Positions 1-7,912 of a DNA stretch of 33,470 bases are shown one piece after another. Every line of letters begins with the position of its first letter. The first letter of the stretch is position 1. The notes beneath the pieces were generated by a model. The model was not told the DNA's origin, did not search any database, and saw only the letters and a list, made by a program, of their open reading frames with translations. The DNA comes from Paludibacteraceae bacterium (GTDB taxonomy: Bacteria > Bacteroidota > Bacteroidia > Bacteroidales > Paludibacteraceae), in assembly GCA_017391525.1 (NCBI GenBank), contig JAFOYE010000030.1:1-33470 (forward strand), given 5' to 3'. The position numbers and the translations under genes are program-made.

Positions 1-149
1 AAATGAATGTATTGACTCGATATCAACCTTTTTCCCCATTCCTTTATGAATACAATCCAATACAACATATTCGTATAATCATACCTCAGCAAGAGCGCGA
101 TCCATATATATCAGAGGTGATATTACTATATGATCAACACGTAAATTAA
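1..149 (+). CDS. 3' end of an unidentified protein (partial)
   Basis: An open frame runs from the left edge of the window to a TAA stop at 147-149, giving about 48 visible residues that end in ...LLYDQHVN. The residues look like ordinary protein (mixed hydrophobic and charged, no low complexity), and a clean hairpin terminator begins 22 bases after the stop, which is what the 3' end of a real gene looks like. The ATG at 3-5 is probably an internal methionine; the true start lies outside the window. I do not recognise the family. A chance open frame of this length is possible, so confidence rests mainly on the terminator. Confidence 0.45.
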   Translation, partial: MNVLTRYQPFSPFLYEYNPIQHIRIIIPQQERDPYISEVILLYDQHVN

Positions 150-170
150 CTGATGTATGCAAATTTATTA

Positions 171-200
171 AGCGGAATATTTATGTTCCGCTTTCTTTTG
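171..200 (+). terminator. Rho-independent terminator of the upstream gene
   Basis: A 7-base perfect stem (AGCGGAA at 171-177, TTCCGCT at 186-192) closes an 8-base loop and is followed by TTCTTTTG. It lies 22 bases past the stop codon of the partial gene at the left edge. Confidence 0.7.
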
Positions 201-230
201 TAGTATTATGGAAAATGAAAACGAGCAGCA

Positions 231-290
231 AGCCACAGATAAGACACAACTAGCCCACAGATTAGATACAGTGATCGCGTAGCCTGTGGG
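231..290 (+). repeat. Imperfect direct repeat plus 7-bp inverted repeat upstream of the NamZ gene
   Basis: CCACAGATAAGACACA at 233-248 recurs as CCACAGATTAGATACA at 255-270 (13 of 16 bases), a period of 22. The second copy also opens an inverted repeat, CCCACAG (254-260) with CTGTGGG (284-290), around a 23-base loop. It lies between the upstream terminator and the promoter of the next gene, so it is outside both genes. No known riboswitch or small RNA was recognised; apart from this element I see nothing in 201-380. Confidence 0.45.
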
Positions 291-386
291 TAACCTGAAA
301 GCGACCTAACAGCCACCGAAAGCCCATAGATGTTGTTTAGAAAACCACAAGATAATATCTCATAGCTTTTGAAAAACAAGAAATAG

Positions 387-417
387 TTGCATATATCGTA
401 AAAAATCACTACCTTTG
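387..417 (+). promoter_or_regulatory. Bacteroidetes-type promoter for the NamZ/symporter pair
   Basis: A TTG at 387-389 is followed after 20 bases by TACCTTTG at 410-417, matching the -33 and -7 elements used by the primary sigma factor of Bacteroidetes. The start codon at 438 is 20 bases further on, so the leader would be short. Confidence 0.75.
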
Positions 418-437
418 CAGCGAAAAGTTAAAATACC

Positions 438-1664
438 ATGAAAAGAGTTGTTTCATTTTTGATTATAATGCTTTTAGCCGTAGGTACTGCATGCGCAGAG
501 CGTGTAGTATTAGGTGCGGAGCAAACGAAAGAATATTTGCCTTTGCTAAAAGGTAAGCGTGTGGCGCTATTGAGCAATCATACCGGACTGATTATTCAAG
601 CGAAAGGCAATAAGGCGATAAGGCGAGAGGCGAAAGAGCAAAAAGGCGATACCATTCACACGTTGGATTGGTTGCTGAAGCATGGCATACAAGTGACCGC
701 TATCTTCTCACCAGAGCATGGTTTTCGTGGCACAGCTCGTGAAGGCGAGAAAGTGGTAAGCAGTGTGGATGAGAAGACCGGCATACCTATTCTGTCGCTC
801 TACGACGGAGATAGCAAGTACCCATCCAAGGAGTCCATGGGTATGTTTGATGTACTGGTGACCGATATTCAAGATGTGGGTTTGCGTTTCTATACCTACT
901 ACATCACGATGTACCGATTGATGGATGTGTGCGCCCAATATGGCAAGCAGTTTGTGGTGTTTGACCGCCCTAACCCTAATGGCTGGTATGTGGATGGACC
1001 GATTTTGGATATGAAGCATAAATCGGGCGTGGGAGCATTGCCTATTCCTGTGGTACACGGTATGACCTTGGGCGAATTGGCGCTGATGATCAACGGCGAA
1101 GGCTGGTTGAAGGACGGGGCTAAAGTGGATTTGACAGTAGTGCCTTGTAAAAACTACACCCACCAAACATTGTACCGTTTGCCTGTGGCACCATCGCCAA
1201 ACCTTAGAAACATGTTGGCAATATACTTGTACCCTGCCGTTTGCTTGTTCGAGGCAACGCCTGTGTCGTTGGGTAGAGGAACGGATAAGCCCTTCTTGTG
1301 CTATGGTCACCCTAACTTCAATGCCCCACGCACAGAGGTGAGCGTGTATGGTCCTGCGATTACGTTTACCCCTAATCAATCGACTCAAAAAGGTCGCGCA
1401 TGCGATGGTGTGGACTTGAGCGGCATGAGTGAGGAAGAGGCACGCAAGGTGGGATTCTCGCTAAGGTATCTGCTGGATGCCTACAAGCATCTGAATATGG
1501 ACAACTATTTCTTCCGTCCGTTCTTTGAACTATTGGTAGGACAGGATTATGTGCGCAAGATGATCAACCAAGGCAAGAGCGAGGAAGATATTCGTGCTTG
1601 TTGGCAAGAGGATGTGGCGAAGTTCAAAGAGCAACGCCGTCCTTATCTCCTCTATGCCGAATAA
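438..1664 (+). CDS. namZ: Secreted exo-beta-N-acetylmuramidase, NamZ/DUF1343 (GH171) family
   Basis: The 408-residue product has the length and sequence of the DUF1343 family, now called NamZ (GH171), which removes single N-acetylmuramic acid residues from the non-reducing end of peptidoglycan glycan chains. An N-terminal signal peptide ends at an Ala-Cys-Ala site near residue 20, so it should act in the periplasm or outside. Family hallmarks visible are the SNHTG stretch near 46-50, SPEHGFRG at 91-98 (its Glu93 is the likely catalytic residue by family alignment), DVQDVG-like DIQDVGLRFYTY, and DRPNPNG. The start is the first Met after the promoter at 387-417. The gene is followed 64 bases later by a sodium:solute symporter, which suggests uptake of the released sugar. 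No MurQ etherase or MurNAc kinase gene is in this window. The family is clear; the exact substrate is inferred. Confidence 0.88.
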   Translation: MKRVVSFLIIMLLAVGTACAERVVLGAEQTKEYLPLLKGKRVALLSNHTGLIIQAKGNKAIRREAKEQKGDTIHTLDWLLKHGIQVTAIFSPEHGFRGTAREGEKVVSSVDEKTGIPILSLYDGDSKYPSKESMGMFDVLVTDIQDVGLRFYTYYITMYRLMDVCAQYGKQFVVFDRPNPNGWYVDGPILDMKHKSGVGALPIPVVHGMTLGELALMINGEGWLKDGAKVDLTVVPCKNYTHQTLYRLPVAPSPNLRNMLAIYLYPAVCLFEATPVSLGRGTDKPFLCYGHPNFNAPRTEVSVYGPAITFTPNQSTQKGRACDGVDLSGMSEEEARKVGFSLRYLLDAYKHLNMDNYFFRPFFELLVGQDYVRKMINQGKSEEDIRACWQEDVAKFKEQRRPYLLYAE

Positions 1665-1671
1665 AACGACT

Positions 1672-1718
1672 CTGAACTATATTGAACAACTTTTGAACGG
1701 CGCAACGCGCCATTGAAC
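1672..1718 (+). repeat. Short tandem TGAAC array with a GC hairpin between namZ and the symporter
   Basis: CTGAAC at 1672-1677 and TTGAAC at 1682-1687, 1693-1698 and 1713-1718 recur at 10-11-base steps with one longer step. The longer step is filled by a perfect hairpin, GGCGC (1699-1703), loop AAC, GCGCC (1707-1711). There is no T tract, so it is not a convincing terminator. It might modulate the relative output of the two genes or be a replication-slippage product. Confidence 0.5.
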
Positions 1719-1728
1719 CTCAAGTAAT

Positions 1729-3186
1729 ATGAATCCATTAACGATTTTATTAGTTATTGCAGCTTATTTTGTGCTGCTGTTTATGATTTCTTATCTTGCA
1801 GGTCGCAAGGCCGATAATGCAGGTTTCTTTTCGGGTAACCGCAGCAGCAACTGGCTCCTAGTAGCCATGTCCACTATTGGAGCAGCTATCTCTGGTGTGA
1901 CCTTTGTGAGTGTGCCTGGTATGGTGGCTACATCGGGGTGGGCATACATGCAGATGGTGTTGGGCTTTACAGTGGGTCAGATTATTATTGCCTATGTGCT
2001 TATTCCGCTGTACTATAAATTGAACCTCACTTCTATCTATCAGTACTTGCAACAACGCTTTGGTATGAGTACCTATAAGTCGGGTGCATGGTTGTTCTTT
2101 GTGAGTAAGATGTTAGGAGCTAGTGTTCGTTTGTTTGTAGTAGGCGAGGTGTTGCAGTTGTTGGTATTTGGTCCTTTAGGTATACCATTCTGGGTAAATG
2201 CTATATTTACCGTGTTGATTGTTTATCTCTGTACATTTAAAGGAGGTGTTAAATCATTGATTTGGACAGACTTGCTGAAAACCTGTTGTTTGATTCTATC
2301 CGTAGCGTTGTGTATTTATTTTGTGCTTCGTGAGGGTGTTAATATTGATGGATGGAATACAAATGATATGACACGCACCTTTTTCTTCGATAATCCTAAA
2401 GAGGGTACATATTTTTGGAAGCAGTTTTTAGCGGGTATCTTTTTGGTTATAGCAACTACAGGTTTGGATCAGGATTTGATGCAACGTACCTTGTCTTGTA
2501 AAAATCCACGTGAAAGTCAGAAGAACCTTATTGTTGGTGCGATGATGCAGATCGTAGTGATAGGATTATTCTTATTTTTAGGATTTTTGTTGTATTCATA
2601 TGCTAATCAATCTGGCATCGCTTTACCAATGGATGAACTTGGCAATGTAAAAGGCGACTCTGTGTTCCCATTCTTGGCTTCTGGTAGTTATTTCCCTATG
2701 GTAGTCGGTGTGTTATTCTTTATTGGTTTTATTGCAGCAGCATATTCGGCTGCTGGTGGTGCATTGACGGCTTTAACAACTTCTTTTACCATTGACATAC
2801 TAAATAAGAAGCAGGAGGGAGATCAAGTTCAACTCGCGCGCACACGTACCTTAGTACATATCGGTATGGCGATTTTGATGGTAATATGTATATATGTAAT
2901 TTATCTCTTGAATAATGATTCCGTTATTCAAACAGTTTATAAAGTAGCAAGTTATACTTATGGACCATTATTGGGTATGTTCTGTTTTGGAATATTTACT
3001 AAGAAGCAAGTTTATGATCGATGGATTCCTGTCGTAGTCATCTTGGCTCCAGTTATTACATGGGTATTAGATGTAAATTCAGTAGAATGGTTTAATGGTT
3101 ATGTATTCTCTCATGAACGATTGATTTTTAACGCATTATTTACTTGTTTAGGTATGATGTGTTTGATAAAGAAGAATCATAGATGA
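1729..3186 (+). CDS. Sodium:solute symporter (SSS family)
   Basis: The 485-residue product is a polytopic inner-membrane protein with about 13 hydrophobic helices. It has the N-terminal SSS family pattern: helix 1, a short charged turn with AGRKADNAGFFSGNRSSNW, then the SxxGAAISGVTFVSVPG stretch near residues 49-65, where sodium-site residues lie in this family. Such proteins couple sodium influx to uptake of sugars, amino acids or other small solutes. Placement 64 bases after a NamZ-type muramidase suggests a cell-wall amino sugar such as N-acetylmuramic acid as substrate; the MurNAc carrier described in Tannerella is, as I recall, of comparable type. That assignment is inference from context. 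Base use changes inside the gene: the first ~450 bases resemble the G-richer namZ, the rest is more AT-rich. A strong bidirectional terminator follows. Confidence 0.9.
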   Translation: MNPLTILLVIAAYFVLLFMISYLAGRKADNAGFFSGNRSSNWLLVAMSTIGAAISGVTFVSVPGMVATSGWAYMQMVLGFTVGQIIIAYVLIPLYYKLNLTSIYQYLQQRFGMSTYKSGAWLFFVSKMLGASVRLFVVGEVLQLLVFGPLGIPFWVNAIFTVLIVYLCTFKGGVKSLIWTDLLKTCCLILSVALCIYFVLREGVNIDGWNTNDMTRTFFFDNPKEGTYFWKQFLAGIFLVIATTGLDQDLMQRTLSCKNPRESQKNLIVGAMMQIVVIGLFLFLGFLLYSYANQSGIALPMDELGNVKGDSVFPFLASGSYFPMVVGVLFFIGFIAAAYSAAGGALTALTTSFTIDILNKKQEGDQVQLARTRTLVHIGMAILMVICIYVIYLLNNDSVIQTVYKVASYTYGPLLGMFCFGIFTKKQVYDRWIPVVVILAPVITWVLDVNSVEWFNGYVFSHERLIFNALFTCLGMMCLIKKNHR

Positions 3187-3201
3187 GAATAATAGAAAAT
3201 A

Positions 3202-3233
3202 AATAATCGCGAGGTGAAAACCTCGCGATTATT
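3202..3233. terminator. Bidirectional terminator between convergent genes
   Basis: A perfect 13-base stem (AATAATCGCGAGG at 3202-3214 with CCTCGCGATTATT at 3221-3233) closes the 6-base loop TGAAAA. It lies 16 bases after the symporter stop and 21 bases after the end of the minus-strand beta-barrel gene, so it can end transcripts from both sides. Confidence 0.85.
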
Positions 3234-3254
3234 GTATGAGTATAGAAGATAGGA

Positions 3255-4955
3255 TTAGAATTTGTATTTAACTCCTCCTAAGAAATGACATCCTTGTGAT
3301 TGGTATCCGTAGAAGATATCGTTTTTGCGATCTATATAATTATTGAGTTGAAGGTATACTAATAACCATGTATTGATCGCATATTGTCCACCAATATTGA
3401 GTGAAATATGTGGTTTCTTTATTTGATCACCTTGTGAAGTCTGTGCAATACTTTTTCCAGCAAAGTAGTTTTCAGAATAAATACTCCATTTGGAGTCAAT
3501 ATGAGCGTCTATGCGTGCATATAAATCCCATATAGGACGATCATAAACGATGTTAGACGACTTATTCTTCCACGCATAGTAGTTACCATTTATATTGATA
3601 TCAAGAATGTCGCGATAATGGTAATGTATAGATCCTCCTACTTTCCAACGTTGGTAATCTGATAGAGTTAATGTATAATCAGTAACACCACCAAGTGAAT
3701 CTAATGATGCGTTCATTTCGCATGCATTAATCATATATGCATAACCTCCATAGATATCTACGAGCATTGTTTTAATAGGTCGGATTTTAAAACCGATTTG
3801 TATATCTGCGGGTGTGTAGCTTCTAGGTGTATTAAAATATACGCCCTGCTGAATATTTAAGTATCTATTCTGATCCAAGTACTCTTCTAATGTACCAACT
3901 CCTAATGAACCTTTTGCTTGGGTATAGAGGTTGAAAATATTGTTCATTAAGTTCCATTCGAATTCAATATTAGGAGATGGAGCAAATGCTATTTTGTCGG
4001 ATTTGCTTAATAATTTACCTGTACCTATGTTAATATCAACATTGACGCCAGCATGCAAACGAAGATTCTTGTGTTTATATTCGTAAAATGGTTCTACTTT
4101 TAGTGTATGTCTATTCATTCTAGTTGAATCATCTTCGTATTGGTGAGAATAGAATGAGTTTTGGAGATATAAGTTCACTCCTGCAGCATGTTTTGGTTTA
4201 TTGCGAGTAGATGTTCTATCGTTATTACTCCACTTTAAGTTGAAGTGTGTTCGTACTTGATTTTCAACAGCATGATTGGTGGCAATGAAAGCTCTGTATC
4301 CAGTTTGTAGACCGAATTGGACAGGTTTCTTTTTGTCGGCAGATTTTAAACCTATTTTGGTGTCAATCTTCCATAGGTTCTGTTGGTCTATGGTTCGACC
4401 GAGAGGTATATTAATGCCATTGTTAGGAGTGAAATAGCGACCATAGTAAGTAAAGAACTCGTTATCACCTTGTAATCCAAAGAAGACATCTATTTTGTCA
4501 AAATGTCTTATCAATTGCATTCCTAATAGTGATTTTGATAACGCATCTTTTCCCCAATATGCATTATGCGTTGCATATAGATCTAGTGACATCTTTTCAT
4601 CCTCGGAAATACGATATCCAAATAGCATGTGACTATTACGATGACCAACGGCACCCTCCAGGATTCCTTTGAGTGTGCTTTGGGGTGTAAAGTCTGTTTT
4701 AGCAGCTTTCAAAGGATGGAGGTTATAGTCTACAGAAAGGGTATTGGAGTATGTGGAGTATGTGGAATCCACTTCAGGATTAGCTTCCATTTCTTCGTTT
4801 TGGAAGTTAGGTGTCAGTTGTATTTTGTAGGCTTGATGTACATCAGGTTGAAATTCACGCTCTACGGTAACAACTCGATCAATGTTATTGTCTTGTGCAA
4901 CCATATAGTTGCAAAGAAATACTAGAAGAAAAAGTATAGTGACCTTAATTTTCAT
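3255..4955 (-). CDS. Outer-membrane beta-barrel protein, function unknown
   Basis: The 566-residue product has a signal peptide ending at VA|Q near residue 20, then a short region with the motif VVTVEREFQPDVHQAYKI (about 28-45), then a long series of alternating amphipathic strands rich in Tyr, Asn and Asp, ending in ...GGVKYKF with a C-terminal Phe, the usual signature for assembly by the BAM machinery. It resembles the barrel part of TonB-dependent receptors but has no recognisable full plug domain or TonB box. The gene begins 3 bases after the end of the TPR gene, so the two are almost certainly co-transcribed and probably act together. It is the last gene before the terminator at 3202-3233. 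The substrate or partner is not known; a conduit or an assembly-factor partner of the TPR protein are both possible. Confidence 0.75.
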   Translation of the reverse strand: MKIKVTILFLLVFLCNYMVAQDNNIDRVVTVEREFQPDVHQAYKIQLTPNFQNEEMEANPEVDSTYSTYSNTLSVDYNLHPLKAAKTDFTPQSTLKGILEGAVGHRNSHMLFGYRISEDEKMSLDLYATHNAYWGKDALSKSLLGMQLIRHFDKIDVFFGLQGDNEFFTYYGRYFTPNNGINIPLGRTIDQQNLWKIDTKIGLKSADKKKPVQFGLQTGYRAFIATNHAVENQVRTHFNLKWSNNDRTSTRNKPKHAAGVNLYLQNSFYSHQYEDDSTRMNRHTLKVEPFYEYKHKNLRLHAGVNVDINIGTGKLLSKSDKIAFAPSPNIEFEWNLMNNIFNLYTQAKGSLGVGTLEEYLDQNRYLNIQQGVYFNTPRSYTPADIQIGFKIRPIKTMLVDIYGGYAYMINACEMNASLDSLGGVTDYTLTLSDYQRWKVGGSIHYHYRDILDININGNYYAWKNKSSNIVYDRPIWDLYARIDAHIDSKWSIYSENYFAGKSIAQTSQGDQIKKPHISLNIGGQYAINTWLLVYLQLNNYIDRKNDIFYGYQSQGCHFLGGVKYKF

Positions 4956-4958
4956 AAC

Positions 4959-7877
4959 TTATTCGTTTTCTGTAGTTTCAGTATTTTGTGATGCTTCCAG
5001 CTCGTATATTTTTTCCAATTTGCTGGTTATAATTTGTTTAATATCGTCTGATTGACGGTAGTTATTTTGCAGAGCAAGGAGATATTGTTTGGCTTGGAAA
5101 ATATCATTGTTATCCACATTGATATCAGCTAATAAAATAAGACTTTTAGCCAACCAATATTGATGTGTAGTTTGCATGCCTGTGAATGACATAATCTCTT
5201 GTTCTGCTTTGACTTTATCTCCTAACAAGTAGTGACATTCTGCCATTCTATACTTAGCTTCAGCTCCCCAGGCGGTTCGTGCCTCTTGGGCGAGAGGAGA
5301 ATAATCATTCAAAGCGAGTTTATATTGTTTTGCTGTCATGTAGGCATCTGCTCGGTAATATAATGCCTCGTTACGTATAGATGAATTCAAGTCGCTAATA
5401 TCTAAGATTTCTGTGGCATGTGTAATAGTAGCTAAATTATCTTTGATAAAATAACTACATCTTAGCATACCTAGTAAGGCTGTTTGAGTCATTTGTTGAT
5501 TGGATGCCACTTTGTGCATTCGCTTAAAATATTCTAGTGCAGTTTGAAAGTCCTTATTCTCGTAATTTAATTCAGCCACGCGCATACAAGCGGTTTCCAT
5601 GTAAGGATTGCCCTCTACATCTAAAAGATTGGTAAACAATTCTTTAGCTTGATCATATTGTTCTAGTTGATAATAACTATTAGCAGCATAATACATGGCA
5701 TTTACGTAATAACGTCCTTTTGGGAATCGTGTGAGATAGGTCGTAAAACCAGCGGCAGCTTGTTCATAGTTATTCATTATGTATTGTAATTCTGCGGTCA
5801 CATAAATCAATGAGTCTTCTTGTGTAACAGAATTGCTACTCATTGATTTGAGGGTTTTAGTATAAGCTATGTACTCTGAAACGTTATTCGTTTCTACGTA
5901 AATCTGCTCCATTCCATCCAAAGCTGAGTATGCTTCATTTGTGTTAGGATACTTTTGAATGGTTTGTTTATAGGCTTCAATTGCCTCGTTATTTAGATTG
6001 AGCGAACGACATGTCATAGCCAACTCTAAAGAAGCTTTGGCTCCAAGTGGGCTATTACGATATTGTTTTAATAATTTTTTGTATACAGTAATAGCTTCAT
6101 CGTATTTTTCTAGTTGGAGTTTTGATCTGGCTATTTCATATAGAGCATCATCACCGTAATCAGACTTTGGATATTGTTTAACAAATTGTTCTAATACATT
6201 AATTTTCTGATCATATTTGTGCATAAGACCTAGTGCTATACCTTGTTGTATTAATGCATAGTCTGCACCATTTTTTCCAATTGTAGAAACTTGTTGGTAA
6301 ATGGCATTGGCCTCTGAAAATTTGCGTTGATAGAAATAGCAGTCGCCTCTACGGTTGAGTACATCTACATATGTTTTGTGTGAAGGATCAATTGTTTTTT
6401 GATATTCTTCAAATATTTTGTTGGCATTATCATATCTCTTTTTATTGAAATAGGCGTATGCTTTGAGGTATTGTGCATTTTGTTTATTTAGTGATTTCTC
6501 GTAATGAGGTTGTTTGGTATAATCGGCAAGAGTTTTAATGACTTTATCATATTCGCCGCAAAGGTATTCTGCTTCAGCTTTTAGATAGTATGCATCAGTC
6601 TTGTATATTGAGGATTGCTTCTCTTTGTTAATAATTTCTTTGCACCATTGCAATGTAAGGTCACGTTCACCCTGTAGGAAAGCATCTACTGCCACTTGAT
6701 AGCGTAAATGTTGAAGTGTTTGTTGAATTTTTTCATTAGGATTTTGTATCTCTTGTAACGCTTCTAAAGCAGCTAGGTGGTTTTTGTTATGAAGATACAT
6801 ATCTGCCATCAAGGAATAAACTTTGTCAATGTATTTTGATTGAGGATATTCATTGATAAATTGTTTAAAGGCTGTAATATTTTCTCCAAGAGCTGAATTC
6901 TGTAAATATGTAACTTGTACAAGATTATACATAGCTTCTTCTCTCAATTGCTCATTGATGCGAAATTCAATAGCAGCTTTGTAGGAGTTTTTAGCTTTTT
7001 CTAGATCTTTTTCATACAAGTAACAATGTCCAAGATGAAGGCATGTACTTTCAGAAATAGAATCTCCAGGTATTTGTTTGATTTGTTTTAGATAGGTGAC
7101 GGCATCCTTGTACATTTTTTCTTTATAACATGATATTCCGAGCAAGTATAGGTCATTTTGAACCATTTCTTTTTTCTTTTTATCACGTAGTTGATGATAT
7201 GCTTTTAGATGTCGTACTGCATCATTGTAAATACCTTTTTGGTAATAAATTTCTCCAACTAAACGATGTAATTCGTCATTATAGTCATTATCAGGGTAAT
7301 TTCTTAAAAGTTCCTCTGCTAATTCGTATACTTTATCATATTGGCCATTAGCATAGTATATTTGCACAATATAGTATGGCGCAATTTTGTGATATCCACC
7401 TAATTCTTCTAGTGAAAGAAATTCACTTAAAGCTTGTGGATACAAGTGTTGCTTGTAGTAGCAATAACCGATGTAGTAAGTTGCTTGTAGAAAGTATGGA
7501 TTTTGTTTCTTTTTGAGTGGTTTCAATACGGCAAGAGCTTGGTCGTATTTATCCAAGCTTAAGAGTGTATAACCCATGTAAAAATAGAATGTTGTTTCTG
7601 TGGTTCGTGATAGATTTTTAGGGTTAACAACATTAAGAATTTTGTATGCTTGTTTGAATTTATCTTTTTCTACAGCAAGTACACCTTGCATAAGTCCTAT
7701 CTCATCGCTGTAAGGCGTATATGGATACTTTTTGAGGTATTCCTCTAGCTGATTTGACGTAGAATTAGCGCGTTCGTCAAACAATCTTTTTACTTCAGAA
7801 AATTCTTTTTCGTAGTCTTGTGCACATAAGGTGTATGCGCACACTAATGTCAATAATATGACGATGATTTTTTTCAT
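4959..7877 (-). CDS. Large periplasmic tetratricopeptide-repeat protein
   Basis: The 972-residue product has a signal peptide ending LCA|Q near residue 19 and then TPR units almost to the end, about 20 or more by eye, with typical patterns such as YYIGYCYYKQHLYPQALSEF, ALYEIARSKLQLEKYDEAI and AMYYAANSYYQLEQYDQAKELF. There is no enzymatic domain or membrane segment after the signal peptide. Proteins like this act as periplasmic scaffolds, for example in BamD-like or polysaccharide-export contexts. It starts 35 bases after potD and ends 3 bases before the beta-barrel gene, which suggests a periplasm/outer-membrane partnership with the barrel. No polysaccharide synthase lies nearby, so an export role is not supported. 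The family assignment is secure; the function is unknown. Confidence 0.85.
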   Translation of the reverse strand: MKKIIVILLTLVCAYTLCAQDYEKEFSEVKRLFDERANSTSNQLEEYLKKYPYTPYSDEIGLMQGVLAVEKDKFKQAYKILNVVNPKNLSRTTETTFYFYMGYTLLSLDKYDQALAVLKPLKKKQNPYFLQATYYIGYCYYKQHLYPQALSEFLSLEELGGYHKIAPYYIVQIYYANGQYDKVYELAEELLRNYPDNDYNDELHRLVGEIYYQKGIYNDAVRHLKAYHQLRDKKKKEMVQNDLYLLGISCYKEKMYKDAVTYLKQIKQIPGDSISESTCLHLGHCYLYEKDLEKAKNSYKAAIEFRINEQLREEAMYNLVQVTYLQNSALGENITAFKQFINEYPQSKYIDKVYSLMADMYLHNKNHLAALEALQEIQNPNEKIQQTLQHLRYQVAVDAFLQGERDLTLQWCKEIINKEKQSSIYKTDAYYLKAEAEYLCGEYDKVIKTLADYTKQPHYEKSLNKQNAQYLKAYAYFNKKRYDNANKIFEEYQKTIDPSHKTYVDVLNRRGDCYFYQRKFSEANAIYQQVSTIGKNGADYALIQQGIALGLMHKYDQKINVLEQFVKQYPKSDYGDDALYEIARSKLQLEKYDEAITVYKKLLKQYRNSPLGAKASLELAMTCRSLNLNNEAIEAYKQTIQKYPNTNEAYSALDGMEQIYVETNNVSEYIAYTKTLKSMSSNSVTQEDSLIYVTAELQYIMNNYEQAAAGFTTYLTRFPKGRYYVNAMYYAANSYYQLEQYDQAKELFTNLLDVEGNPYMETACMRVAELNYENKDFQTALEYFKRMHKVASNQQMTQTALLGMLRCSYFIKDNLATITHATEILDISDLNSSIRNEALYYRADAYMTAKQYKLALNDYSPLAQEARTAWGAEAKYRMAECHYLLGDKVKAEQEIMSFTGMQTTHQYWLAKSLILLADINVDNNDIFQAKQYLLALQNNYRQSDDIKQIITSKLEKIYELEASQNTETTENE

Positions 7878-7912
7878 ATGTTTTTTAGTATAAAAATCTC
7901 AATGTATTATCG

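Noticed and set aside
206..409. Minus-strand open frame of 67 codons
   Set aside because: It runs through the repeat and promoter region of namZ, has no promoter of its own and an unconvincing residue composition.
708..1388. 226-codon minus-strand open frame inside namZ
   Set aside because: It is antisense to a clear family member with normal codon use; the translation is rich in His, Arg and Cys, typical of a shadow frame.
3255..7877. Split polysaccharide export system (TPR plus porin, as in PgaA or BcsC)
   Set aside because: The domain types fit loosely, but there is no glycosyltransferase, deacetylase or c-di-GMP-related gene nearby and the barrel does not show the expected family motifs.
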